From: an uncultured Chthonomonas sp.
Lineage (GTDB): Bacteria > Armatimonadota > Chthonomonadetes > Chthonomonadales > CAJBBX01
Assembly: GCA_903885605.1 (NCBI GenBank)
Contig: CAISJD010000107.1
Span: 1-43,800 of the forward strand
Length of the DNA stretch: 43,800 nucleotides
Direction: 5' to 3'
Part shown: positions 28,220 through 36,644 of the stretch, in pieces
Layout of the letters: each line of letters starts with the position of its first letter
Numbering within the stretch: position 1 is the stretch's first letter
Translations under genes and position numbers: made by a program
The notes under the pieces: generated by a model
Database searches by the model: none
What the model saw: the letters and a program-made list of their open reading frames with translations, nothing else
Told to the model about the DNA's origin: nothing

Positions 28220-31200
28220 TCAGTCCGCGACCGCCTGCGGCCGCGCCCTGCCCTGCAGCAGCAGATAGACGGCCGGCAGGACCAGTAGCGTGAACAGCGT
28301 CGATGTCACCAGTCCGCCCACCATCACCACGGCGAGCGGGCGTTCGATCTCGGCTCCCACGCTCTTGCTGAGCAGGATGGGCAGGAGCCCGAGCGCGGCG
28401 CACGCGGCCGTCATCAGCTTGGGCCGCAGCCGCTGGACGCTGGCCAACCGAATCGCCTCCGGCTGCGTGCGCCCCTGTTCGACGAACTCGCGGGTCTGCG
28501 TCAGGAGCACGAGGCTGTTCTGCACCGCGATCCCGAAGAGCGCGATGAAGCCCACCGCCGATGAGACGTTGAGCGTCTCGCCGGCGAACAGCAGCGACAC
28601 CACGCCGCCCACGAAGGCGCTGGGCACGGTGGCCAGGATGATGCCCGCCTGCCCGGCGGAGCCCAAGGCCAGGTAGAGCAGGATGAAGACGACCACCAGC
28701 GCCACTCCGGTGGCCAGCGCCAGGGATCGCATGGCGCGCTGCTGGCTCTGGTACTGCCCTCCGAAGACGACGGTGTAGCCCGCCGGTAGCTTGAGGGCCC
28801 GGACGCCCGCCTTGATGTCCCCCACCACGCCGGAGAGGTCGCGGCCCTGGATGCCGGCGTCGATGCTGACCCGCCGGCTCATGGCCTCGCGCCAGATCAC
28901 GTTGGGTCCCTCGGTCAGCGTCACCGAGGCCACCTGCGCCAACGGCACACGCGCCCCCGATGGCGTATCCAGGAGGAGCCGGCCGATCGCGTCGGCGTCC
29001 GCCCGCAGGTCATCCCGGTAACGGACGTGGACGCCGTAGCTCCGTTGCTCCTGCCAGACCTGGGTCAGCTCCTCGCCGCCTACCGCCAGGCGCACGAGTT
29101 CCGAGACCGCCCCCACCGAGACGCCATGGCGGGCGGCGGCCCTGCGGTCGATCCGCACCTGCAGTTGCGGGATGCCGGACGCCTGCTCCATGCGGACGTC
29201 GGCCACGCCGCGTGTGCTTCGGACGAGCTCCTCAAGCTTGCGGCCATACTCCGTGAGGACGCTGATATCCGGGCCGAAGAGCTTAACCTGCAGCGCTGCA
29301 GGCGTGCCCTCCATGCTCTCGTCGATCTTGTTTTGCAGCGGCTGGCTGAACGAGACCGCCACACCGGGAATGCCCTCGAGCTTCTCGCGAACGGCCTTCA
29401 GCGTCTCCTCGCTGGGGCGTGACCGCATGCCCTTGGGCTTGAGGTTCACGAAGAGCTCGCCTGAGTTCACAGGCAGCACGCAGCCGATGGCCCGCTCTGA
29501 TCGGCCGTTGCGCTTCACGGTCTCCACGATGTCCGGGTCCGCTCTGAGCGCCGCGTCCACCTGACCGGTGATGCGGTGGTTCTCCTCCAGGGAGGTCTCG
29601 GCCGGCGTGACGGTGGAGACGAACCACGAGCCTTCATCCAGCTTGGGCATGAAGTCTCGGCCGATCCTGGTTGCCGCCATGCCTGCAGGAACCAGCGCGA
29701 CCAGCGCGAGGGTCAACACGGCCCACGGCCTGGCCAGCGCCCGCTCAAGCAGCGGCACGTAGCCGACCTTGAGCCATCGCACCAGCGCCACCTCTTCGGC
29801 GGCCCCGCCCTTGCCGGGCCGGAGCCACCGCGACGCCAATACCGGCGTGAGGGTCAGCGACAGGGCCAGGGCCACCAGCATCGCGGCCGCCACCGTGATG
29901 GCCAACGGTTGGAAGAGGAGGCCTTCGATCCCGCCCATCATGAAGAGCGGCAGGAAGACCGCGATGATGATCAGCGTCGCGAAGGCGATCGGACGCGAGA
30001 CGGCGATGGCCGCCGACCGCGCGACGGCGTCATGGTCATTCGGCGCGCCGGCGCTCGTCGTCCCGCTGTTGAGCCGGTGGTGGATGTTCTCTACCATGAT
30101 GATGGAGGCGTCCACCATGATGCCGACCGCGATGGCCAGGCCGCCCAACGAGAGCGTGTTCAGCCCCACGCCCATCTGCCGCATGATCACGCCGGCGATG
30201 AGTACCGAGACGGGCAGCGAAAGCGCCACAATCAACGTGCTGCGGAAGTGCCCCAGCAGCGCCAGCAGGACCAGGACCACCAGCACCCCGCCGAGGAGGA
30301 TGGCCCTCTGGACCCCGGCCAGCGACTCACGGATCAGGTGCGTTTGGTCGTAGTAGGGCGTCAGGCGGATACCCTTGGGCAGCGTGAGCCGCATGTCGTC
30401 GACGGCCTTCTCGATGCCCTCGACCACCTGGACGGTGTCGGCGTTCGGTTGCTTGATGACGAGGGCCACCACGGTCTCTTTGCCGTTTCGTGTGGCGATG
30501 CCGCGTCGGATGGCCGAGCCCTCGCGCACGTCGCCCACGTCCCGGAGGAAGAGCGGCGTACCGTTCCGCTCGGCGATCACCGTGTCACCGATGTCGGCGG
30601 CAGACTCGTAGCGCCCGACGCCCCGGACCGTGTACTCCGTCGGCCCGGTGCTGAGGAAACCGCCCGAGGCGTTCTCGTTGCCGTTCCGGACCGCCTGCTC
30701 CACGTCGCTCAGCTTCACGTCGTGGGCCTGGAGGCGGCGCGGGTCCAGCGTGACGCGATACTGCCGGACCTCCCCGCCCATGGCCAGCACCTCGGCCACG
30801 CCGGGCACGGTGAGAAGGTTGTAGCGCACCTGCCAGTCGGCGATCTCGCGGCGCTCCATCAGCGGCAGGTCGCCCTCCACCGCCAGCTCATACACCTCGG
30901 CCAGGCGGGTCGTGGCGCTGCTGAGCGTGGCGGGCTCGGTGCCCGGAGGAAGCTGCGCGGCGACCTGGGCCATGCGTTCGCTGACGAACTGCCGTGCGCG
31001 CCAGAACTCCGACTCGATGTCGAACTCCACCACGACGGAGCTGAGCCCCTGGCTGGTCTGGCTCCGTATGCGCTGCACGCCGGGCAGGCCGTTCATGGCC
31101 GCCTCCATGGGCCGGGTGATCAGGCTTTCGATCTCCTCCGGCGCCATGGCCTCGTTCTCGGTGACGATGGTGAAAACAGGAATAGTGATGTCTGGGTACA

Positions 31201-31333
31201 CGTTCCGCGGCATGGCCTGGTAGGCCGTGGCGCCGAAGATCGCCGCCAGGGCCACCAGGAGCGCCACCACCGCCTTGTGCCGGAACGAGCCGCGGATGAG
31301 CGCCTCGATGAGCCCGCCTTGCTGGGTGTTCAT
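28220..31333 (-). CDS. HME-RND heavy-metal efflux permease, CzcA/CusA-like
   Basis: A 1037-residue inner-membrane RND proton antiporter. The N-terminal cytoplasmic/first TM segment (RHKAVVALLVALAAIFGATAYQAMPRNVYPDI) and two large periplasmic halves are present. The TM4 motif GGLAIAVGIMVDASIIMVENI holds the proton-relay Asp. This motif is nearer to the Cu/Ag type (CusA, 'GGIAIAIGAMVDAAIVMIEN') than to the Zn/Co/Cd type with DFGxxVD, but the methionine pair that binds copper in CusA after FMPxLDEG is not seen here (FMPKLDEGSWFVSTV). Metal choice is therefore open. The gene lies eight bases after the periplasmic adaptor gene and ends at a bidirectional terminator. Confidence 0.9.
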   Translation of the reverse strand: MNTQQGGLIEALIRGSFRHKAVVALLVALAAIFGATAYQAMPRNVYPDITIPVFTIVTENEAMAPEEIESLITRPMEAAMNGLPGVQRIRSQTSQGLSSVVVEFDIESEFWRARQFVSERMAQVAAQLPPGTEPATLSSATTRLAEVYELAVEGDLPLMERREIADWQVRYNLLTVPGVAEVLAMGGEVRQYRVTLDPRRLQAHDVKLSDVEQAVRNGNENASGGFLSTGPTEYTVRGVGRYESAADIGDTVIAERNGTPLFLRDVGDVREGSAIRRGIATRNGKETVVALVIKQPNADTVQVVEGIEKAVDDMRLTLPKGIRLTPYYDQTHLIRESLAGVQRAILLGGVLVVLVLLALLGHFRSTLIVALSLPVSVLIAGVIMRQMGVGLNTLSLGGLAIAVGIMVDASIIMVENIHHRLNSGTTSAGAPNDHDAVARSAAIAVSRPIAFATLIIIAVFLPLFMMGGIEGLLFQPLAITVAAAMLVALALSLTLTPVLASRWLRPGKGGAAEEVALVRWLKVGYVPLLERALARPWAVLTLALVALVPAGMAATRIGRDFMPKLDEGSWFVSTVTPAETSLEENHRITGQVDAALRADPDIVETVKRNGRSERAIGCVLPVNSGELFVNLKPKGMRSRPSEETLKAVREKLEGIPGVAVSFSQPLQNKIDESMEGTPAALQVKLFGPDISVLTEYGRKLEELVRSTRGVADVRMEQASGIPQLQVRIDRRAAARHGVSVGAVSELVRLAVGGEELTQVWQEQRSYGVHVRYRDDLRADADAIGRLLLDTPSGARVPLAQVASVTLTEGPNVIWREAMSRRVSIDAGIQGRDLSGVVGDIKAGVRALKLPAGYTVVFGGQYQSQQRAMRSLALATGVALVVVFILLYLALGSAGQAGIILATVPSAFVGGVVSLLFAGETLNVSSAVGFIALFGIAVQNSLVLLTQTREFVEQGRTQPEAIRLASVQRLRPKLMTAACAALGLLPILLSKSVGAEIERPLAVVMVGGLVTSTLFTLLVLPAVYLLLQGRARPQAVAD

Positions 31334-31341
31334 TGCGCCGC

Positions 31342-32880
31342 CTAGTGGTCGGTGCAGCCGGCCTTCAGTTGCCCGCTGCCCATGGCGCTCTTGATCTGGA
31401 GCTGCCCCTGCACCACCACCTGCGTGCCCGGCTGCACGCCGCTCAGGATCTCCAGCCGGTTGCCCAGCAGGGAGCCCGTCGTCACCTCCAGCCGGTCATA
31501 GGCGCCGCACGCGTTGGTCCCGGCCTTCTGGTCCTCAGGGCACTCCATGCAGGGCGTGTAGACGACCTTCTTGCCGGCATCGTCGAGGACGGCCTGCCGG
31601 GGCACCAGGACCGTACTGCCCCTCCGCGCGGTGAGAAGTGAGACGTTGGCGAACATGCCCGACCGGAGGCTGCCTGCCGCGTTGGCCAGGACCAGCCGCA
31701 CACGCGCCGTGCGGCTATCAGCGTTCAGCATGTCACCCACCGATTGCACCGAGGCAGCGAAGACCCTCTCCGGCTCCGAGTCGAAGCGTACCTCCGCACG
31801 CTGCCCGAGCCGGACCCGACCCATGTCGCGCTCGAAGAGGTCAGCCTCCACCCAGACGGTGCTGGTGTCGGCGATGGCGAAGAGCTCGTCACTGGGCTCG
31901 GCCATCTGGCCCACGTTGGTCTGCCGTGCGACGATGCGCCCTGTGATGGGGGCCGTCACCGCCATCGTGTCGCCCGAGCCCTTCGGGTCTGCTCCCATGG
32001 ACCGGATCCGATCCTCGGCGGCCTGCGTATCGAGCCGCGCCGCGTCAACGGCCGACCTCGCGGTCATCAGGGCGCGGGTATCCAGCATCTTGCCCTTGTG
32101 GAGCTTCTCTTCGCGGCCCACGAAGCGGTCGGCGATATCGGCCTGCGAACGGGCGCGCTCAACGGAGCCCTCGGCCCCGGCCAGGCGCGCTCGCGCCCCG
32201 TCCAGCGTGGCGGTGTCGCGGCGGAACTCGGCCTCGGCGGTCTCGAGGTCCTGCCTCGAGAGGATCGTGTCCGAGAAGAGCTCCCTGGCGCGCTCCAGCC
32301 GGCGGCGACACTGCGTCAGCTCGCTCTCGGCCCGGGCGATCTCCGCATGGCACTGGGCCACCTCGCCCTTCGCATCGGCCAATGCGCCCTGCGCGACGAG
32401 CGTCGCCGTGCGCGCCTCTTCGAGTTGCCGATCGGCCACGGCTCCCAAGCCTACCATCCGGCTCTCCTGATCCAGCGAGCGGCGGCACGCGTCCAGGCGG
32501 CCCTGGGCCTGGCGCAACTGGGCGCGGGCCTCGGCAAGGGCCACGCTGGAGATGACGGCGAGCGTCTGCCCGCTCCGCACCGGCGTGCCCAGTGTGCCGT
32601 ACGCGTCGATCACCTTGCCCTCGATGCGCGGGCTCACCTTCACCAACCTCTCCGGCGGGATGGCCACCCGGCCGGTGAGCGCCAGCGTCTCCCAGCCTGG
32701 GCCGGCCTCGGCGCGTTGGGTCATCAGGCCCTGTATCTGCAACGGCTTCGCGGCCGGCTCGACATCCTTCTCCGCAGCCCCGGCGGCGGGCAGGACACGG
32801 GCTGATGTGGTGAAGTGATAGGTTGCGGCGGCGGACACGGCCATGGCCGCCAGGATCATGATCGTCGTGGTGCGGTTCAT
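31342..32880 (-). CDS. periplasmic adaptor (membrane fusion) protein of the RND efflux system, CzcB/CusB-like
   Basis: A 512-residue adaptor. A single N-terminal hydrophobic segment (TIMILAAMAVSAAATYHF) anchors it. A barrel-sandwich part (VKVSPRIEGKVIDAYGTLGTPVRSGQTLAVISS) frames a very long coiled coil (about 130-300, rich in ARAQLRQAQ and RRRLERARELF), then the second half of the sandwich (TAPITGRIVARQTNVGQMAE) and beta-barrel domain. The C-terminal part has a Cys motif (TPCMECPEDQKAGTNACG) absent from most adaptors and possibly metal-binding. The ATG overlaps the stop of the outer-membrane gene (ATGA). Confidence 0.88.
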   Translation of the reverse strand: MNRTTTIMILAAMAVSAAATYHFTTSARVLPAAGAAEKDVEPAAKPLQIQGLMTQRAEAGPGWETLALTGRVAIPPERLVKVSPRIEGKVIDAYGTLGTPVRSGQTLAVISSVALAEARAQLRQAQGRLDACRRSLDQESRMVGLGAVADRQLEEARTATLVAQGALADAKGEVAQCHAEIARAESELTQCRRRLERARELFSDTILSRQDLETAEAEFRRDTATLDGARARLAGAEGSVERARSQADIADRFVGREEKLHKGKMLDTRALMTARSAVDAARLDTQAAEDRIRSMGADPKGSGDTMAVTAPITGRIVARQTNVGQMAEPSDELFAIADTSTVWVEADLFERDMGRVRLGQRAEVRFDSEPERVFAASVQSVGDMLNADSRTARVRLVLANAAGSLRSGMFANVSLLTARRGSTVLVPRQAVLDDAGKKVVYTPCMECPEDQKAGTNACGAYDRLEVTTGSLLGNRLEILSGVQPGTQVVVQGQLQIKSAMGSGQLKAGCTDH

Positions 32881-34103
32881 CGCGTCTCCTCCGTGCTCTC
32901 TTTCGGGGCCATCGGCGCACCCGACGCCCATTCCAGCAGCGCCTGCGCCCGGGCCAGGTTCGTCAGCTCGTCCACATACTCGGCCCTGACGGCGCCGAGG
33001 GTCCGCTGCGCCTCCAGCACCTCCAGCAGGCCCGTGGCGCCCCGCTCGTAGCCCTTCTGGGCCAACGCGGCCAGCTGCTCGGCCCGGGGGATGATCTCAT
33101 CGCGGTAGGCTCCTGCGGAGGCGGCCGCCGCATCGGTGGCTCGGCGGGCCGTGGCCGCGTCGGCCTCAACGCGTGCGCGCACGCCGTCGCGCTCCATCTC
33201 CTGTCGCCGGGTTTGCGTGCGCAGCCGCTTCGCCTCGGACCTCGCCGCTCCCCAGTCCACCAGAGGCAGGCGGATCAGCGCCGCGGCGCCGCCGACCCCG
33301 CGAAGGGTCTCCATCCGGGCCTGCACGGCGATATCGGGGCGCTTCTCGGCCGAACGTAGCTCCTCCTGCGATCGACTTGCCAGGAGGCGGGCATCGGCGG
33401 CGGCCAGTTCGGGCCGCACGGCGAGGCGAGTCGGGACGGATGCCGCTGTCGGAAGCGGGTCGGACGCTCGGACAGCGGCGCCCGGCGTGCGCTGGAGCAG
33501 AAGGTTGAGCGTAGCCCCGGCGTCGGCCAGCTCCAGCTCCGAGCGCGACTGCGCCTGGCGGGCTCGCGCCATCTCGACCTCGGACTTCACGATCTGCGAG
33601 CCCGGCGCCGACCCGACCTCCACCTGCCGGAGCACGGCCCGGTGGAGGTCGGCCAGACGGGCGGAGTCCTCGCGGCGCAGGCGAAGCCGCTCCTGCGCGC
33701 CGGCAAGCGCCCAGTACGCCTGCCGAACCTGAAGGAGGAGGTCGCGCTCAGAAGCCACAGCGTCCAGTTGGGCCGCCTTGGCGTCGTGGCGGGCAACGCG
33801 GGCACGGATAGCGCGGGCGCCGTTAAGCTGCAGTTCCTGAACCACCTCAAGCTCGGCGTCGCTGCCGACGCGCCCGATGATGGGCGGACCCAGCGTGATT
33901 TCCGGGGCCGGGAGGCTACCGGCGGCCTGGGCCGCGTGCACGGTCGACTCGGCGGCCAGCCGCGCCGACGCGAGGGATGTGTTGTGCTTGAGCGCCAGAC
34001 GCTGGGCCTCGGCGAGGCTCAGCTCCTGGGCGCACAGGGGAGCGCAGGCCAATACGGCGAGTGCCGTCGCGGCGCGGCGCAGCCCATGGGTGCGAACGTG
34101 CAT
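32877..34103 (-). CDS. outer-membrane efflux protein, TolC/CzcC-like
   Basis: A 408-residue TolC-family protein. It has a signal peptide (RRAATALAVLACAPLCAQ) and the doubled helical repeat typical of this family: LSLAEAQRLALKHNTSLASARLAAE at the start and LRSAEKRPDIAVQARMETL in the second half. It ends with the coiled region ATGLLEVLEAQRTLGAVRAEYVDELTNLARAQALLEWASG. It forms the outer-membrane channel for the RND pump. It is the first large gene of the efflux operon and overlaps the adaptor gene by four bases. Confidence 0.9.
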   Translation of the reverse strand: MHVRTHGLRRAATALAVLACAPLCAQELSLAEAQRLALKHNTSLASARLAAESTVHAAQAAGSLPAPEITLGPPIIGRVGSDAELEVVQELQLNGARAIRARVARHDAKAAQLDAVASERDLLLQVRQAYWALAGAQERLRLRREDSARLADLHRAVLRQVEVGSAPGSQIVKSEVEMARARQAQSRSELELADAGATLNLLLQRTPGAAVRASDPLPTAASVPTRLAVRPELAAADARLLASRSQEELRSAEKRPDIAVQARMETLRGVGGAAALIRLPLVDWGAARSEAKRLRTQTRRQEMERDGVRARVEADAATARRATDAAAASAGAYRDEIIPRAEQLAALAQKGYERGATGLLEVLEAQRTLGAVRAEYVDELTNLARAQALLEWASGAPMAPKESTEETR

Positions 34104-34175
34104 GGGTGCCTGTCCTTACGATGTGCGTTCAGCCGGACCGCGCCGCAGAGGCGGGCGGCCGGGAGTGCGGACGAT

Positions 34176-34457
34176 CTAGGTAAGGAGAGGCGCCTTGGGA
34201 GGACGGAAGATGGAGTTCGGCTCGCGAGACGGCACAGCTTCGGCGCCATGCACAAAGGGGAGCGGCCGAACCGGGATCAGCACCGGGCCGATTGCAGAGC
34301 CGACGATCACTGCGTGGGTGCAGCCCTGCACGCAGGAGGCGCAGTCCGGGCCGTCGTGCGGGTGGCAGTCGCCGTGGCAATCCACCAGCGGGCTGCATGC
34401 GATGCAGACCGACAGCAGGAGGACGACCAGGACTAGGCGGTGAAGGCGCGGCGACAT
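34176..34457 (-). CDS. small exported Cys/His-rich protein preceding the efflux operon
   Basis: A 93-residue protein with an N-terminal hydrophobic segment (LHRLVLVVLLLSVCIACSP) followed by DCHGDCHPHDGPDCASCVQGC, a compact Cys/His cluster that could chelate metal. VLLLSVCIACS looks partly like a lipobox or signal-peptide region. The rest is Pro-rich and probably unstructured. The stop lies 72 bp before the outer-membrane gene of the metal-efflux operon, so it is probably its leader gene and may be a periplasmic metal-binding or sensing protein. I chose the ATG at 34457; ATG codons 3 and 12 codons earlier are possible. The family is not recognised. Confidence 0.6.
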   Translation of the reverse strand: MSPRLHRLVLVVLLLSVCIACSPLVDCHGDCHPHDGPDCASCVQGCTHAVIVGSAIGPVLIPVRPLPFVHGAEAVPSREPNSIFRPPKAPLLT

Positions 34458-34509
34458 GGCAGGCATTGTACCTGCGCGAGCCGAACCGCGCATGATCGAC
34501 CGAGAGCGC

Positions 34510-34546
34510 GAAGGTCCCACGGGCCACGGCGACCCACGGGACCTTC
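34510..34546 (-). terminator. hairpin after the sulfur operon
   Basis: GAAGGTCCC (34510-34518) and GGGACCTTC (34538-34546) are perfect 9-bp complements with a 19-base loop. It lies about 40 bp past the stop of the DsrE2-like gene and before the efflux leader gene. No T-run follows on the minus strand. Confidence 0.5.
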
Positions 34547-34582
34547 GGCCCGCGGCCCATGGCGGCCGCTACGGCCCAGGGC

Positions 34583-35164
34583 CTATATGAACAGCGTAGA
34601 CTTGCTGCTTCCGGCCTCCTGTAGGAACTTGGCCACGCCCGCGACCTTCAGGTTCGGGTAGTCGACCAACTCGTCCACTGAGAAGCCCATGAGCTCCATG
34701 CTCATCTGGCAGACGTAAATCCGCACGCCGGACTCCGCGGCGACCTTCATGAGCTGCTCCAGGGCCATGACGTTCTTCTTGCGCATGTGCCCCCTCATCA
34801 TGTTGGTGCCCATGCCGCCCATGTGCATCTGGGAGAGCTTCAGCTTGCCCGCGCCCTTCGGGAGCATCATGCCGAACATCCGCGACATGAAATCCTTGCT
34901 GCCCTTGCCCTTGGCCGGGTCGCGCAGCGCCGGGGTCGCCCAGAAGGTGAAGAACATCACCACCTCCTCGAACATGGCGGCCGCGCCGGTGGCGATGATA
35001 AAGGAGGCCAACAGCTTGTCCAGGTCGCCGCTGAAGACGACCATGGAGAGCTTGTCCTCGGGGAGCGATGAGGCCTTGATCTCGTCGATCTGCGCCTGCA
35101 GTGAAACGACCTGCGCGGCGAGGTCGGCGTTGGAGACGGGGGCGTTCGATGGTTCGGTCGACAT
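34583..35164 (-). CDS. DsrE2-like sulfurtransferase
   Basis: A 193-residue DsrE/DsrF-like protein of the DsrE2 type. A short coiled coil (NADLAAQVVSLQAQIDEIK) is followed by the alpha/beta DsrE fold (KLSMVVFSGDLDKLLASFIIATGAAAMFEEVVMFFTFWA). Next comes the Met-rich segment MSRMFGMMLPKGAGKLKLSQMHMGGMGTN usual in DsrE2, and the active-site Cys in VRIYVCQMSMELMGF. The family carries persulfide sulfur between rhodanese/TusA and a redox complex, and DsrE2 is usually membrane-associated. The ATG at 35164 has AAAGGAA seven bases upstream; an earlier ATG at 35212 overlaps the QmoC-like stop and would add 16 residues. It is the last gene of the sulfur operon. Confidence 0.85.
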   Translation of the reverse strand: MSTEPSNAPVSNADLAAQVVSLQAQIDEIKASSLPEDKLSMVVFSGDLDKLLASFIIATGAAAMFEEVVMFFTFWATPALRDPAKGKGSKDFMSRMFGMMLPKGAGKLKLSQMHMGGMGTNMMRGHMRKKNVMALEQLMKVAAESGVRIYVCQMSMELMGFSVDELVDYPNLKVAGVAKFLQEAGSSKSTLFI

Positions 35165-35208
35165 GGCGGGTTCCTTTGTCACTGGCGCTCGGGCGGCAGT
35201 GGTTTGCA

Positions 35209-36324
35209 TCATGCGGTGTTCTGGGACCTCAGGTAGTAGGCGAACAGGGCGATCGGCCGGTAGACGACATGGGCCAGCTTGGTGAAGGCCGCCAGCAGGA
35301 CCAGCTCCATGGCCATGGCCGCGTGGATCAGCAGGACGATGTCCTGCACCGGGCCGGTAGCGCGGAGCGTGACGGCCACCTCGACCCAGAAGCCCGTGGC
35401 TCCGAGGATGAACAGGAAGGCCAGGAGCCACCAATCGGCGGCGAGGCTCTGCTCAACGCTGCGCTCCGTGCGCGTGATGCGCCGCCGGATCGCCGCGCCC
35501 ACGCCGACCATCATGACCGCGCCGCTGAGCGTGCCGATGATGCGCGCGGGCCAGAAGGTGGTCAGGTGCAGCGGCAGTAGCACCAGGAAGACGAAGTCGA
35601 GGATGGTCGCCAGCAGCAGGCCGCCGAAGCCGTACATGATGGCCAGGTGGCTCCACGCCGCATTCGCGTGCCACGGTCCGGCTTTGGCGGCACTCTCGTC
35701 GCGGTGACGCTTCATGGTGGCGATCTCAGCGATGGTCCGCCGCAACGCCGAGATGACCGCAGCGCCGGCGGGGCGCCCGGAACCTGCCAGGAACCGCCGC
35801 AGAACGCTCAGCGCGCCGGTCACCATGGCCAGTGTGGCCAGGACGCCGACCCCGATGCCTACGCTGTGTACCGTCTCGTAGGGCACCAGGTCGAAGAGCC
35901 ACGCACGTGCCTCGGCGGGGGCCTTGATGGAGACAAGGAACGCGCCGAGGACGATGGCGAACAGCAGCGTCAGGATCGCCAGGGCGCCCGTGCTCCGGTA
36001 CATCAGCCGGGCGAGGCCCGTGGGCTCCGCCTGGGCGATGGCGTAGCGGCGCAAAGCGGCCATGTACTCGCCGGGGCCGGCTTCGCGCGGGCAGGTGTCA
36101 GAGCACTCGCCGCAGTAGTAGCAGAGCCAGGCGTCCGGCGCGTCCAGCAGGCGCTTGCGGTCGCCGATCTGCCCGAGGCGGATCATGCGGCGCGGGAAGT
36201 TGCCCTGGGCGTCGCTGAGCGGGCAGACAGCCGAGCAGTTGCCGCAATGGAAACAGGCCGAGACGTCAAACGCGCCGTGGCGCTTGATCTCGCGTATGAG
36301 GGTGGGATCAACCGGGATGGCCAT
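35209..36324 (-). CDS. QmoC-like protein: HdrC iron-sulfur domain fused to a cytochrome b-type membrane domain
   Basis: A 371-residue protein. The N-terminus has two cubane-type motifs, CFHCGNCSAVCP (Cys 24/27/30/34) and CYYCGECSDTCP (68/71/74/78), as in HdrC. From about 110 onward there are five or six membrane segments with several His residues placed like haem b ligands of NarI/HdrE. That fusion is the hallmark of QmoC, which passes electrons between the quinone pool and the Qmo flavoproteins. It should be the membrane anchor of a complex formed by the HdrA-like proteins encoded just upstream. An archaeal HdrE-type partner is not needed. Confidence 0.85.
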   Translation of the reverse strand: MAIPVDPTLIREIKRHGAFDVSACFHCGNCSAVCPLSDAQGNFPRRMIRLGQIGDRKRLLDAPDAWLCYYCGECSDTCPREAGPGEYMAALRRYAIAQAEPTGLARLMYRSTGALAILTLLFAIVLGAFLVSIKAPAEARAWLFDLVPYETVHSVGIGVGVLATLAMVTGALSVLRRFLAGSGRPAGAAVISALRRTIAEIATMKRHRDESAAKAGPWHANAAWSHLAIMYGFGGLLLATILDFVFLVLLPLHLTTFWPARIIGTLSGAVMMVGVGAAIRRRITRTERSVEQSLAADWWLLAFLFILGATGFWVEVAVTLRATGPVQDIVLLIHAAMAMELVLLAAFTKLAHVVYRPIALFAYYLRSQNTA

Positions 36325-36336
36325 TGGAGTGCGCTC

Positions 36337-36642
36337 TCACTTCTTCCGGTAGGGCACGAAGTCGCCCCGCTTCATCTCGTCCTGCACGCGGCTGTACTTG
36401 CGTAGCGCGGTGATCCACCAGAACACATCCTGCTCGGGCAGGCCGGTCTCCGCGGCGATCTCCGGCACGGTCTTGGCCTCGTCGGCGATGGCCTTGAGGA
36501 TGAGGTTCTGCATCTCCTTGCCGCGCTTGCTTCGCTCGATCTGGGCGGGTGTGCCTGCGCCGCGCCTTGCCCGCAGCTGCTTGAGCTGCTCGAGCGCGTA
36601 GTTGCCCTTGCGCTCGCTGCCCTGCTGTTCGCTTTCGGACAT
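36337..36642 (-). CDS. small winged-helix-like protein in the Qmo-like operon
   Basis: A 101-residue soluble protein. Residues about 35-80 (QNLILKAIADEAKTVPEIAAETGLPEQDVFWWITALRKYSRV) form a helix-turn-helix/winged-helix pattern. The N-terminal part is charged and helical. Proteins of this kind occur in Hdr/Qmo-like gene clusters between the HdrA and QmoC genes, with unknown function. Inside an operon it may be a structural subunit and not a transcription factor. GGGAGG lies nine bases before the ATG at 36642. Confidence 0.6.
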   Translation of the reverse strand: MSESEQQGSERKGNYALEQLKQLRARRGAGTPAQIERSKRGKEMQNLILKAIADEAKTVPEIAAETGLPEQDVFWWITALRKYSRVQDEMKRGDFVPYRKK

Positions 36643-36644
36643 GC

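Noticed and set aside
29576-31345. 589-codon plus-strand frame over the efflux permease gene
   Set aside because: Antisense to a clear CzcA/CusA-like gene; composition dominated by Arg, His, Gln and Gly, no motif. Frame shadow.
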